Assembly (NCBI GenBank): GCA_027574665.1
Contig: CM050673.1
Span: 8,603,420 to 8,667,419, forward strand
Origin: Rhynochetos jubatus
Lineage: Eukaryota > Chordata > Aves > Eurypygiformes > Rhynochetidae
Direction: 5' to 3'
Length of the DNA stretch: 64,000 nucleotides
The notes under the pieces were generated by a model. That model was not told the DNA's origin. It saw nothing but the letters and a program-made list of their open reading frames with translations, and searched no databases. This document shows positions 47,301 through 59,200 of the stretch, piece by piece (the stretch's first letter is position 1; every line of letters starts with the position of its first letter). The translations under genes and the position numbers were made by a program.

Positions 47301-48567
47301 TGGGCTGCATTTTGGCTGAATTTTGGGCTGGAGCTTCTCGTGGTTTGAGGCCTGGCTTGCTCAACCCCCTGCTCTTGAGATTCTCCCGGATGTGGGCTGC
47401 ATTTTGGCTGCCTTTTGGGCTGGAGCTTCTCGTGGTTTGAGGCCTGGCTTGCTCCACCCCCTGCTCTTGAGATTCTCCCGGAGGTGGGCTGCATTTTGGC
47501 TGCCTTTTGGGCTGGAGCTTCTCGTGGTTTGAGGCCTGGCTTGCTCCACCCCCTGCTCTTGAGATTCTCCTGGAGGTGGGCTGCATTTTGGCTGATTCTT
47601 GGGCTGGAGCGTCCCGTGGTTTGAGGCCTGGCTTGCTCCACCCCCTGCTCTTGAGATTCTCCCGGAGGTGGGCTGCATTTTGGCTGCATTTTGGGCTGGA
47701 GCTTCCAATGGTTTGAGGCCTGGCTTGCTCCACCCCCTGCTCTTGAGATTCTCCTGGATGTGGGCTGCATTTTGGCTGCCTTTTGGGCGGGACCTTCTCG
47801 TGGTTTGAGGCCTGGCTTGCTCCACCCCCTGCTCTTGAGATTCTTTGGGATGTGGGCTGCATTTTGGCTGCCTTTTGGGCTGGAGCTTCTCGTGGTTTGA
47901 GGCCTGGCTTGCTCCACCCCCTGCTCTTGAGATTCTTTGGGATGTGGGCTGCATTTTTGCTGCCTTTTGGGCTGGAGCTTCTCGTGGTTTGGGGCCTGGC
48001 TTGCTCCACCCCCTGCTCTTGAGATTCTCCCGGATGTGGGCTGCATTTTGGCAGCCTGTTGGGCTGGAGCTTTTCGTGGTTTGAGGCCTGGCTTGCTCCA
48101 CCCCCTGCTCTTGAGATTCTCCCGGAGGTGGGCTGCATTTTGGCTGCCTTTGCGGCTGGAGCTTCTCGTGGTTTGAGGCCTGGCTTGCTCCACCCCCTGC
48201 TCTTGAGATTCTCCCAGAGGTGGGCTGCATTTTGGCTGATTCTTGGGCTGGAGCTTCCCGTGGTTTGAGGCCTGGCTTGCTCCACCCCCTGCTCTTGAGA
48301 TTCTCCCGGAGGTGGGCTGAATTTTGGCTGCTTTTTGGGCTGGAGCTTCTCGTGGTTTGAGGCCTGGCTTGCTCCACCCCCTGCTCTTGAAATTCTCCCG
48401 GAGGTGGGCTGCATTTTGGCTGCCTTTTGGGCTGGAGCTTCTCGTGGTTTGAGGCCTGGCTTGCTCCACCCCCTGCTCTTGAGATTCTCCCGGATGTGGG
48501 CTGCATTTTGACTTCATTTTGGGCTGGAGCTTCTCGTGGTTTGTGGCCTAGATTACTCCACCCCCTG

Positions 48568-50975
48568 CTCTTGAGATTCTCCCGGAGGTGGGCTGCATTT
48601 TGGCTGCCTTTTGGGCTGGAGCTTCTCGTGGTTTGAGGCCTGGCTTGCTCCACCCCCTGCTCTTGAGATTCTCCCGGATGTGGGCTGCATTTTCGCTGCC
48701 TTTTGGGCTGGAGCTTCTCGTGGTTTGGGGCCTGGCTTGCTCCACCCCCTGCTCTTGAGATTCTCCTGGATGTGGGCTGCATTTTGGCTGCTTGTTGGGC
48801 TGGAGCTTCTTGTGGTTTGAGGCCTGGCTTGCTCCACCCCCTGCTCTTGAGATTCTCCCGGATGTGGGCTGCATTTTGGCTGATTCTTGGGCTGGAGCGT
48901 CCCGTGGTTTGAGGCCTGGCTTGCTCCACCCCCTGCTCTTGAGATTCTCCCGGAGGTGGGCTGCATTTTGGCTGCCTTTTGGGCTGGAGCTTCTCGTGGT
49001 TTGAGGCCTGGCTTGCTCCACCCCCTGCTCTTGAGATTCTCCCGGATGTGGGCTGCATTTTGGCTGATTCTTGGGCTGGAGCTTCCCGTGGTTTGAGGCC
49101 TGGCTTGCTCCACCCCCTGCTCTTGAGATTCTCCCGGAGGTGGGCTGCATTTTGGCTGCCTTTTGGGCTGGAGCTTCTCGTGGTTTGGGGCCTGGCTTGC
49201 TCCACCCCCTGCTCTTGATATTCTCCCGGATGTGGGCTGCATTTTGGCTGCCTTTTGGGCTGGAGCTTCTCGTGGTTTGAGGCCTGGTTTGCTCCACCCC
49301 CTGCTCTTGAGATTCTCCCGGATGTGGGCTGGATTTTGGCTGCCTTTTGGGCTGGAGCTTCTCGTGGTTTGAGGCCTGGCTTGCTCCACCCCCTGCTCTT
49401 GAGATTCTCCTGGAGGTGGGCTGCATTTTGGCTGCATTTTGGGCTGGAGCTTCTTGTGGTTTGAGGCCTGGCTTGCTCCACCCCCTGCTCTTGAGATTCT
49501 CCCGGATGTGGGCTGCATTTTGGCTGCCTTTTGGGCTGGAGCTTCTCGTGGTTTGGGGCCTGGTTTGCTCCACCCCCTGCTCTTGAGATTCTCCCGGATG
49601 TGGGCTGCATTTTGGCTGCCTTTTGGGCTGGAGCTTCTTGTGGTTTGAGGCCTGGCTTGCTCCACCCCCTGCTCTTGAGATTCTCCCGGATGTGGGCTTC
49701 ATTTTGGCTGCCTTTGGGGCTGTAGCTTCTCGTGGTTTGAGGCCTGGCTTGCTCCACCCCCTGCTCTTGAGATTCTCCCGGATGTGGGCTGCATTTTGGC
49801 TGCCTTTTGTGCTGGAGCTTCTCGTGGTTTGAGGCCTGGCTTGCTCCACCCCCTGCTCTTGAGATTCTCCCGGACGTGGGCTGGATTTTGGCTGCGTTTA
49901 GGGCTGGAGCTTCTTGTGGTTTGAGGCCTGGCTTGCTCCACCCCCTGCTCTTGAGATTCTCCCGGATGTGGGCTGCATTTTGGCTGCCTTTTGGGCTGGA
50001 GCTTCTCGTGGTTTGAGGCCTGGCTTGCTCCACCCCCTGCTCTTGAGATTCTCCCGGATGTGGGCTGGATTTTGGCTGCCTTTTGGGCTGGAGCTTCTCG
50101 TGGTTTGGGGCCTGGTTTGCTCCACCCCCTGCTCTTGATATTCTCCCGGATGTGGGCTTCATTTTGGCTGCCTTTGGGGCTGTAGCTTCTCGTGGTTTGA
50201 GGCCTGGCTTGCTCCACCCCCTGCTCTTGAGATTCTCCCGGATGTGGGCTGCATTTTGGCTGCCTTTTGGGCTGGAGCTTCTCATGGTTTGAGGCCTGGC
50301 TTGCTCCACCCCCTGCTCTTGAGATTCTCCCGGATGTGGGCTGCATTTTGGCTGATTCTTGGGCTAGAGATTCCCGTGGTTTGAGGCCTGGCTTGCTCCA
50401 CCCCCTGCTCTTGAGATTCTCCCAGAGGTGGGCTGCATTTTGGCTGCCTTTTGGGCTGGAGCTTCTCGTGGTTTGAGGCCTGGTTTGCTCCACCCCCTGC
50501 TCTTGAGATTCTCCCGGATGTGGGCTGGATTTTGGCTGCCTTTTGGGCTGGAGCTTCTCGTGGTTTGAGGCCTGGCTTGCTCCACCCCCTGCTCTTGAGA
50601 TTCTCCTGGAGTTGGGCTGCATTTTGGCTGCCTTTTGGGCTGGAGCTTCTTGTGGTTTGAGGCCTGGCTTGCTCCACCCCCTGCTCTTGAGATTCTCCCG
50701 GATGTGGGCTGCATTTTGGCTGCCTTTTGGGCTGGAGCTTCTCGTGGTTTGAGGCCTGGCTTGCTCCACCCCCTGCTCTTGAAATTCTCCCGGAGGTGGG
50801 CTGCATTTTGGCTGCCTTTTGGGCTGGAGCTTCTCGTGGTTTGAGGCCTGGCTTGCTCCACCCCCTGCTCTTGAGATTCTCCCGGATGTGGGCTGCATTT
50901 TGGCTGCCTTTTGGGCTGGAGCTTCCCGTGGTTTGGGGCCTGGTTTGCTCCACCCCCTGCTCTTGAGATTCTCCC
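48568..50975 (+). repeat. 29-unit-period duplication, copy 1
   Basis: Matches 51236-53643 at an offset of 2,668 bp (exactly 29 units). About 26 units are shared; roughly 260 bp (50,976-51,235) between the copies is not repeated after 53,643. I noticed one clear difference: GCATTTTGGGC near 49,432 versus GCCTTTTGGGC near 52,100. The left end coincides with the domain 2/3 boundary. Confidence 0.85.
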
Positions 50976-51235
50976 GGAGGTGGGCTGCATTTTGGCTGCC
51001 TGTTGGGCTGGAGCTTCTCGTGGTTTGAGGCCTGGCTTGCTCCACCCCCTGCTCTTGAGATTCTCCCGGAGGTGGGCTGCATTTTGGCTGCCTTTTGGGC
51101 TGGAGCTTCTCGTGGTTTGAGGCCTGGCTTGCTCCACCCCCTGCTCTTGAGATTCTCCCGGATGTGGGCTGCATTTTGGCTGCCTTTTCGGCTGGAGCTT
51201 CTTGTGGTTTGAGGCCTGGCTTGCTCCACCCCCTG

Positions 51236-53643
51236 CTCTTGAGATTCTCCCGGAGGTGGGCTGCATTTTGGCTGCCTTTTGGGCTGGAGCTTCTCGTGGT
51301 TTGAGGCCTGGCTTGCTCCACCCCCTGCTCTTGAGATTCTCCCGGATGTGGGCTGCATTTTCGCTGCCTTTTGGGCTGGAGCTTCTCGTGGTTTGGGGCC
51401 TGGCTTGCTCCACCCCCTGCTCTTGAGATTCTCCTGGATGTGGGCTGCATTTTGGCTGCTTGTTGGGCTGGAGCTTCTTGTGGTTTGAGGCCTGGCTTGC
51501 TCCACCCCCTGCTCTTGAGATTCTCCCGGATGTGGGCTGCATTTTGGCTGATTCTTGGGCTGGAGCGTCCCGTGGTTTGAGGCCTGGCTTGCTCCACCCC
51601 CTGCTCTTGAGATTCTCCCGGAGGTGGGCTGCATTTTGGCTGCCTTTTGGGCTGGAGCTTCTCGTGGTTTGAGGCCTGGCTTGCTCCACCCCCTGCTCTT
51701 GAGATTCTCCCGGATGTGGGCTGCATTTTGGCTGATTCTTGGGCTGGAGCTTCCCGTGGTTTGAGGCCTGGCTTGCTCCACCCCCTGCTCTTGAGATTCT
51801 CCCGGAGGTGGGCTGCATTTTGGCTGCCTTTTGGGCTGGAGCTTCTCGTGGTTTGGGGCCTGGCTTGCTCCACCCCCTGCTCTTGATATTCTCCCGGATG
51901 TGGGCTGCATTTTGGCTGCCTTTTGGGCTGGAGCTTCTCGTGGTTTGAGGCCTGGTTTGCTCCACCCCCTGCTCTTGAGATTCTCCCGGATGTGGGCTGG
52001 ATTTTGGCTGCCTTTTGGGCTGGAGCTTCTCGTGGTTTGAGGCCTGGCTTGCTCCACCCCCTGCTCTTGAGATTCTCCTGGAGGTGGGCTGCATTTTGGC
52101 TGCCTTTTGGGCTGGAGCTTCTTGTGGTTTGAGGCCTGGCTTGCTCCACCCCCTGCTCTTGAGATTCTCCCGGATGTGGGCTGCATTTTGGCTGCCTTTT
52201 GGGCTGGAGCTTCTCGTGGTTTGGGGCCTGGTTTGCTCCACCCCCTGCTCTTGAGATTCTCCCGGATGTGGGCTGCATTTTGGCTGCCTTTTGGGCTGGA
52301 GCTTCTTGTGGTTTGAGGCCTGGCTTGCTCCACCCCCTGCTCTTGAGATTCTCCCGGATGTGGGCTTCATTTTGGCTGCCTTTGGGGCTGTAGCTTCTCG
52401 TGGTTTGAGGCCTGGCTTGCTCCACCCCCTGCTCTTGAGATTCTCCCGGATGTGGGCTGCATTTTGGCTGCCTTTTGTGCTGGAGCTTCTCGTGGTTTGA
52501 GGCCTGGCTTGCTCCACCCCCTGCTCTTGAGATTCTCCCGGACGTGGGCTGGATTTTGGCTGCGTTTAGGGCTGGAGCTTCTTGTGGTTTGAGGCCTGGC
52601 TTGCTCCACCCCCTGCTCTTGAGATTCTCCCGGATGTGGGCTGCATTTTGGCTGCCTTTTGGGCTGGAGCTTCTCGTGGTTTGAGGCCTGGCTTGCTCCA
52701 CCCCCTGCTCTTGAGATTCTCCCGGATGTGGGCTGGATTTTGGCTGCCTTTTGGGCTGGAGCTTCTCGTGGTTTGGGGCCTGGTTTGCTCCACCCCCTGC
52801 TCTTGATATTCTCCCGGATGTGGGCTTCATTTTGGCTGCCTTTGGGGCTGTAGCTTCTCGTGGTTTGAGGCCTGGCTTGCTCCACCCCCTGCTCTTGAGA
52901 TTCTCCCGGATGTGGGCTGCATTTTGGCTGCCTTTTGGGCTGGAGCTTCTCATGGTTTGAGGCCTGGCTTGCTCCACCCCCTGCTCTTGAGATTCTCCCG
53001 GATGTGGGCTGCATTTTGGCTGATTCTTGGGCTAGAGATTCCCGTGGTTTGAGGCCTGGCTTGCTCCACCCCCTGCTCTTGAGATTCTCCCAGAGGTGGG
53101 CTGCATTTTGGCTGCCTTTTGGGCTGGAGCTTCTCGTGGTTTGAGGCCTGGTTTGCTCCACCCCCTGCTCTTGAGATTCTCCCGGATGTGGGCTGGATTT
53201 TGGCTGCCTTTTGGGCTGGAGCTTCTCGTGGTTTGAGGCCTGGCTTGCTCCACCCCCTGCTCTTGAGATTCTCCTGGAGTTGGGCTGCATTTTGGCTGCC
53301 TTTTGGGCTGGAGCTTCTTGTGGTTTGAGGCCTGGCTTGCTCCACCCCCTGCTCTTGAGATTCTCCCGGATGTGGGCTGCATTTTGGCTGCCTTTTGGGC
53401 TGGAGCTTCTCGTGGTTTGAGGCCTGGCTTGCTCCACCCCCTGCTCTTGAAATTCTCCCGGAGGTGGGCTGCATTTTGGCTGCCTTTTGGGCTGGAGCTT
53501 CTCGTGGTTTGAGGCCTGGCTTGCTCCACCCCCTGCTCTTGAGATTCTCCCGGATGTGGGCTGCATTTTGGCTGCCTTTTGGGCTGGAGCTTCCCGTGGT
53601 TTGGGGCCTGGTTTGCTCCACCCCCTGCTCTTGAGATTCTCCC
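51236..53643 (+). repeat. 29-unit-period duplication, copy 2
   Basis: Near-identical partner of 48568-50975, including the unusual units GTTGGGCTGC (50,612 / 53,280), GGGCTAGAGATTCCC (50,363 / 53,031) and CTGTAGCTTC. It diverges at the unit starting 53,628 (CCCAGATG instead of CCCGGAGG). Confidence 0.85.
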
Positions 53644-54271
53644 AGATGTGGGCTGCATTTTGGCTGCCTTTTGGGCTGGAGCTTCTTGTGGTTTGAGGCC
53701 TGGCTTGCTCCACCCCCTGCTCTTGATATTCTCCCGGATGTGGGCTTCATTTTGGCTGCCTTTGGGGCTGTAGCTTCTCGTGGTTTGAGGCCTGGCTTGC
53801 TCCACCCCCTGCTCTTGATATTCTCCCGGATGTGGGCTGCATTTTGGCTTCATTTTGGGCTGGAGCTTCTCGAGGTTTGTGGCCTGGCTTGCTCCACCCC
53901 CTGCTCTTGAGATTCTCACGGATGTGGGCTGCATTTTGGCTGATTCTTGGGCTGGAGCGTCCCGTGGTTTGAGGCCTGGCTTGCTCCACCCCCTGCTCTT
54001 GAGATTCTCCCAGATGTGGGCTGCATTTTGGCTGCGTTTAGGGCTGGAGCTTCTCGTGGTTTGAGGCCTGGCTTGCTCCACCCCCTGCTCTTGAGATTCT
54101 CCCGGATGTGGGCTGCATTTTGGCTGCCTTTTGGGCTGGAGCTTCTCGTGGTTTGAGGCCTGGCTTGCTCCACCCCCTGCTCTTGAGATTCTCCCGGATG
54201 TGGGCTGGATTTTGGCTCCCTTTTGGTCTGGAGCTTCTCGAGGTTTGAGGCCTGGCTTGCTCCACCCCCTG

Positions 54272-54363
54272 CTCTTGAGATTCTCCTGGATGTGGGCTGC
54301 ATTTTGGCTACATTTTAAGCTGGAGCTTCTCATGGTTTGAGGCCTGGCTTGCTCCACCCCCTG
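54272..54363 (+). repeat. Variant unit class ACATTTTAAGCTGG (3 copies)
   Basis: TGCCTTTTGGGCTGG is changed to TACATTTTAAGCTGG, with CTCCTGGATG and CTCATGG. Further copies are at 59504-59595 and 59780-59871, only three units apart, so a three-unit tandem duplication happened in the right-hand copy. Each is followed by a unit starting CTCTTGAGCTTCTCCC. Confidence 0.85.
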
Positions 54364-54823
54364 CTCTTGAGCTTCTCCCAGATGTGGGCTGCATTTTGGC
54401 TGCGTTTAGGGCTGGATCTTATTGTGGTTTGAGGCCTGGCTTGCTCCACCCCCTGCTCTTGAGATTCTCCCGGAGGTGGGCTGCATTTTGCCTGATTCTT
54501 GGGCTGGAGCTTCCCGTGGTTTGAGGTCTGGCTTGCTCCACCCCCTGCTCTTGAGATTCTCCCAGATGTGGGCTGCATTTTGGCTGCCTTTAGGGCTGGA
54601 GCTTCTTGTGGTTTGAGGCCTGGCTTGCTCCACCCCCTGCTCTTGAGATTCTCCCGGAGGTGGGCTGCATTTTGGCTGCCTTTTGGGCTGGAGCTTCTCG
54701 TGGTTTGAGGCCTGGCTTGCTCCACCCCCTGTTCTTGAGATTCTCCCGGAGGTGTGCTGCATTTTGGCTTCATTTTGGGCTGGAGCTTCTCGTGGTTTGT
54801 GGCCTGGCTTGCTCCACCCCCTG

Positions 54824-54904
54824 CTCTTGAGATTCTCCCGGATGTGGGCTGCCTTTTGGGCTGGAGCTTCTCGTGGTTTGAGGCCTGGCTTGCTCCACCC
54901 CCTG
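54824..54904 (+). repeat. 81-bp unit with exact 11-bp loss
   Basis: GGGCTGCCTTTTGGGC follows directly on GATGT: one of the two adjacent GGCTGC(A/C)TTTT 11-mers has been removed. The 11-mers are direct repeats, so slippage or recombination between them explains the loss. The duplicated block carries the same unit at 60424-60504. Confidence 0.9.
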
Positions 54905-56192
54905 CTCTTGAGATTCTCCCGGAGGTGGGCTGCATTTTGGCTCCCTTTTGGGCTGGAGCTTCTCGAGGTTTGAGGCCTGGCTTGCTCCACCCCCTGCTCT
55001 TGAGATTCTTTGGGATGTGGGCTGGATTTTGGCTGCCTTTTGGGGTGGAGCTTCTCATGGTTTGAGGCCTGGCTTGCTCCACCCCCTGCTCTTGAGATTC
55101 TCCCGGAGGTGGGCTGCATTTTGGCTGCCTTTTGGGCTGGAGCTTCTCGTGGTTTGAGGCCTGGCTTGCTCCACCCCCTGCTCTTGAGATTCTCCCGGAT
55201 GTGGGCTGCATTTTGGCTTCATTTTGGGCTGGAGCTTCTCGAGGTTTGTGGCCTGGCTTGCTCCACCCCCTGCTCTTGAGATTCTCCCGGATGTGGGCTG
55301 GATTTTGGCTGCATTTTGGGCTGGAGCTTCTCGTGGTTTGAGGCCTGGCTTGCTCCACCCCCTGCTCTTGAGATTCTCCTGGATGTGGGCTGCATTTTGG
55401 CTGCCTGTTGGGCTGGAGCTTCTCGTGGTTTGAGGCCTGGCTTGCTCCACCCCCTGCTCTCGATATTCTCCCAGATGTGGGCTGCATTTTGGCTTCATTT
55501 TGGGCTGGAGCTTCTCCAGGATTGTGGCCTGGCTTGCTCCACCCCCTGCTCTTGAGATTCTCCCAGATGTGGGCTGCATTTTGGCTGCCTTTTGGGCTGG
55601 AGATTCTCGTGGTTTGAGGCCTGGCTTGCTCCACCCCCTGCTCGTGATATTCTCCCGGATGTGGGCTGCATTTTGGCTGCCTTTTGGGCTGGAGCTTCTC
55701 GTGGTTTGAGGCCTGGCTTGCTCCACCCCCTGCTCTTGAGATTCTCCCGGATGTGGGCTGCATTTTGGCTGCCTTTTGGGCTGGAGCTTCTCGTGGTTTG
55801 AGGCCTGGCTTGCTCCACCCCCTGCTCTTGAGATTCTCCCGGATGTGGGCTGCATTTTGGCTGCCTTTTGGGCTGGAGCTTCTCGTGGTTTGAAGCCTGG
55901 CTTGCTCCACCCCCTGCTCTTGAGATTCTCCCGGATGTGGGCTGCATTTTGGCTGCCTTTTGGGCTGGAGCTTCTCGTGGTTTGGGGCCTGGCTTGCTCC
56001 ACCCCCTGCTCTTGAGATTCTCCCGGATGTGGGCTGCATTTTGGCTGCATTTTGGGCTGGAGCTTCTCGTGGTTTGAGGCCTGGCTTGCTCCACCCCCTG
56101 CTCTTGAGATTCTCCCGGATGTGGGCTGCATTTTGGCTGCATTTTGGGCTGTAGCTTCTCGTGGTTTGAGGCCTGGCTTGCTCCACCCCCTG

Positions 56193-56285
56193 CTCTTGAG
56201 ATTCTCCCGGATGTGGGCTGCGTTTGTGGTTGCATTTTGGGCTGGAAATTTTCGTTGTTTGAGGCCTGGCTTGCTCCACCCCCTG
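56193..56285 (+). repeat. Unusual 93-bp unit with GTTTGTGGTTGCATTTT
   Basis: The most rearranged single unit seen: GCGTTTGTGGTTGC replaces GCATTTTGGCTGC, followed by GGAAATTTTCGTTG in place of GGAGCTTCTCGTGG. It lies in the roughly seven-unit stretch that is present in domain-4 copy 1 and missing from copy 2. Confidence 0.75.
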
Positions 56286-59200
56286 CTCTTGAGATTCTCC
56301 CTGATGTGGTCTGGAGTTTGGCTGCCTTTTGGGCTGGAGCTTCTTGTGGTTTGAGGCCTGGCTTCCTCCACCCCCTGCTCTTGAGATTCTCCCGGATGTG
56401 GGCTGAATTTTGGCTGATTCTTGGGCTGGAACTTCTCGTGGTTTGAGGCCTGGCTTGCTCCACCCCCTGCTCTTGAGATTCTCCCGGATGTGGGCTGCAT
56501 TTTGGCTGCATTTTGGGCTGGAGCTTCTCGTGGTTTGAGGCCTGGCTTGCTCCACCCCCTGCTCTTGAGATTCTCCCGGAGGTGGGCTGCATTTTGGCTG
56601 CCTTTTGGGCTGGAGCTTCTCGTGGTTTGAGGCCTGGCTTGCTCCACCCCCTGCTCTTGAGATTCTCCCGGATGTGGGCTGCATTTTGGCTGATTCTTGG
56701 GCTAGAGCTTCTCGTGGTTTGAGGCCTGGCTTGCTCCACCCCCTGCTCTTGAGATTCTCCCAGAGGTGGGCTGCATTTTGGCTGCCTTTTGGGCTGGAGC
56801 TTCTCGTGGTTTGAGGCCTGGCTTGCTCCACCCCCTGCTCTTGAGATTCTCCCGGATGTGGGCTGCATTTTGGCTGCCTTTTGGGCTGGAGCTTCTCGTG
56901 GTTTGAGGCCTGGCTTGCTCCACCCCCTGCTCTTGAGATTCTCCCGGATGTGGGCTGCATTTTGGCTGCCTGTTGGGCTGGAGCTTCTTGTGGTTTGAGG
57001 CCTGGCTTGCTCCACCCCCTGCTCTTGAGATTCTCCCGGATGTGGGCTGCATTTTGGCTGCCTTTTGGGCTGGAGCTTCTCGTGGTTTGGGGCCTGGCTT
57101 GCTCCACCCCCTGCTCTTGAGATTCTCCCGGAGGTGGGCTGCATTTTGGCTGCCTTTTGGGCTGGAGCTTCTCGTGGTTTGAGGCCTGGCTTGCTCCACC
57201 CCCTGCTCTTGATATTCTCCCGGATGTGGGCTTCATTTTGGCTGCCTTTTGGGCTGGAGCTTCTCGTGGTTTGAGGCCTGGCTTGCTCCACCCCCTGCTC
57301 TTGATATTCTCCTGGATGTGGGCTTCATTTTGGCTGCATTTTGTGCTGGAGCTTCTCGTGGTTTGAGGCCTGGCTTGCTCCACCCCCTGCTCTTGAGATT
57401 CTCCCGGATGTGTGCTGCATGTTGGCTGATTCTTGGGCTGGAGCTTCTCGTGTTTTGAGGCCTGGCTTGCTCCACCCCCTGCTCTTGAGATTCTCCCGGA
57501 TGTGGGCTGCATTTGGCTGCCATTCGGGCTGGAGCTTCTCGTGGTTTGAGGCCTGGCTTGCTCCACCCCCTGCTCTTGAGATTCTCCCGGAGGTGGGCTG
57601 CATTTTGGCTGCCTTTTGGGCTGGAGATTCTCATGGTTTGAGGCCTGGCTTGCTCCACCCCCTGCTCTTGAGATTCTCCCGGATGTTGGCTGGATTTTGG
57701 CTGCCTTTTGGGCTGGAGCTTCTCGTGGTTTGGGGCCTGGCTTGCTCCACCCCCTGCTCTTGAGATTCTCCCGGATGTGGCCTGGATTTTGGCTGCATTT
57801 TGGGCTGGAGCTTCTTGTGGTTTGAGGCCTGGCTTGCTCCACCCCCTGCTCTTGAGATTCTCCCGGATGTGGGCTGCATTTTGGCTGCATTTTGGGCTGG
57901 AGCTTCTCGTGGTTTGAGGCCTGGCTTGCTCCACCCCCTGCTCTTGAGATTCTCCCGGAGGTGGGCTGCATTTTGGCTGATTCTTGGGCTGGAACTTCTC
58001 GTGGTTTGAGGCCTGGCTTGCTCCACCCCCTGCTCTTGAGATTCTCCCGGATGTGGGCTGCATTTTGGCTGCCTTTTGGGCTGGAGCTTCTCGTGGTTTG
58101 AGGCCTGGCTTGCTCCACGCCCTGCTCTTGATATTCTCCCGGATGTGGGCTGAATTTTGGCTGATTCTTGGGCTGGAACTTCTCGTGGTTTGAGGCCTGG
58201 CTTGCTCCACCCCCTGCTCTTGAGATTCTCCCGGATGTGGGCTGCATTTTGGCTGATTCTTGGGCTGGAGCTTCTCGTGGTTTGAGGCCTGGCTTGCTCC
58301 AGCCCCTGCTCTTGAGATTCTCCCGGATGTGGACTGCATTTTGGCTGCCTTTTAGGATGGAGCGTCTCGTGTTTTGAGGCCTGGCTTGCTCCACACCCTG
58401 CTCTTGAGATTCTCCTGCAGGTGGGCTGCATTTGGCTGCCTTTCGGGCTGGAGCTTCTAGTGGTTTGAGGCCTGGCTTGCTCCACCCCCTGCTCTTGAGA
58501 TTCTCCCGGATGTGGGCTGCATTTTGGCTGCCTTTTGGGCTGGAGCTTCTCGTGGTTTGAGGCCTGGCTTGCTCCACCCCCTGCTCTTGAGATTCTCCCG
58601 GATGTGGGCTGCATTTTGGCTGATTCTTGGGCTGGAGCTTCCCGTGGTTTGAGGCCTGGCTTGCTCCACCCCCTGCTCTTGAGATTCTCCTGGATGTGGG
58701 CTGCATTTTGGCTGCCTATTGGGCTGGAGCTTCTCGTGGTTTGAGGCCTGGCTTGCTCCACCCCCTGCCCTTGAGATTCTCCCGCAGGTGGGCTGCATTT
58801 TGGCTGCCTTTTGGGCTGGAGCTTCTCGTGGTTTGAGGCCTGGCTTGCTCCACCCCTTGCTTTTGAGATTCTCCTGGAGGTGGGCTGCATTTTGGCTTCA
58901 TTTTGGGCTGGAGCTTCTCGAGGTTTGTGGCCTGGCTTGCTCCACCCCCTGCTCTTGAGATTCTCCCAGATGTGGGCTGCATTTTGGCTGCCTTTTGGGC
59001 TGGAGCTTCTCGTGGTTTGAGGCCTGGCTTGCTCCACCCCCTGCTCTTGAGATTCTCCCAGATGTGGGCTGCATTTTGGGTACATTTTGGGCTGGAGCTT
59101 CTCATGGTTTGAGGCCTGCCTTGCTCCACCCCCTGCTCTTGAGATTCTCCCGGAGGTGGGCTGCATTTTGGCTGCCTGTTGGGCTGGAGCTTCTCGTGGT

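Larger units (their letters stand above)
40472..48567 (+). repeat. Array domain 2 (GGGCGGGACC / TTCTTTGGGATG units)
   Basis: Units with GGGCGGGACC occur only here (near 41,440, 44,842, 46,866 and 47,786). Each sits in a small cassette: a unit with CTTCCAATGGTTTG or CTTCCAATGCTTTG, then the GGGCGGGACC unit, then one or two units with TTCTTTGGGATG. Between cassettes the domain still carries TTGACTTCATTT + CCTAGC units. The last of these spans about 48,476-48,567, in a form reading GGCCTAGATTACTCC. The right edge is sharp at unit resolution. Confidence 0.6.
48568..54363 (+). repeat. Array domain 3 (TTGATATTCTCC units, no TTGACTTCATTT)
   Basis: From 48,568 onward I find no TTGACTTCATTT and no GGCCTAGC unit. 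New variants appear: TTGATATTCTCC (first near 49,216), GGGCTTCATTTTGGC with CTGTAGCTTC (49,690-49,735), GGCCTGGTTTGCTCC and CCCGGACGTGGGCTGG. Most of the domain is a near-identical 2,668-bp-offset duplication, described separately. The sudden switch in variant repertoire suggests an amplification boundary. Confidence 0.6.
54330..58706 (-). other. 1,458-codon open frame; judged not a gene
   Basis: The longest open frame in the window, from a true ATG (CAT at 58,704-58,706) to a TGA (TCA at 54,330-54,332). Its translation is a basic, low-complexity chain rich in Q, S, P, K, R and G that repeats every 92 residues, because three 92-bp units make 92 codons read in three successive frames. It crosses an 11-bp deletion, a 1-bp insertion and two 1-bp deletions without closing, since every minus frame of the consensus is open. 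Other minus frames are open over the same DNA (for example 55,495-57,291 and 55,055-56,647). I see no upstream or downstream unique exon, no conserved frame and no known domain. This is an artefact of T-poor composition. Confidence 0.9.
54364..59044 (+). repeat. Large domain-4 block, copy 1
   Basis: Related to 59964-64000. The offset is 5,600-5,601 bp over 54,364 to about 55,960, and 4,956 bp over about 57,020-59,044. Copy 1 therefore has about seven more units in the middle, including the odd unit at 56193-56285. Shared marks include the 81-bp unit, CTCTCGATATTCTCC, CTCCAGGATTGTGG, the 91-bp GCATTTGGCTGCC units, GATGTTGGCTGG, CTTTTAGGATGGAGCG and GCCTATTGGGC. Confidence 0.8.

Noticed and set aside
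54330-58706. Giant minus-strand protein genes (1,458, 1,092, 1,077, 982 and 947 codons)
   Set aside because: The unit is not a multiple of 3, all three frames are open at once, frames continue across indels, and openness follows from the absence of TTA/CTA/TCA in the consensus. No unique exon, domain or frame preference is visible.
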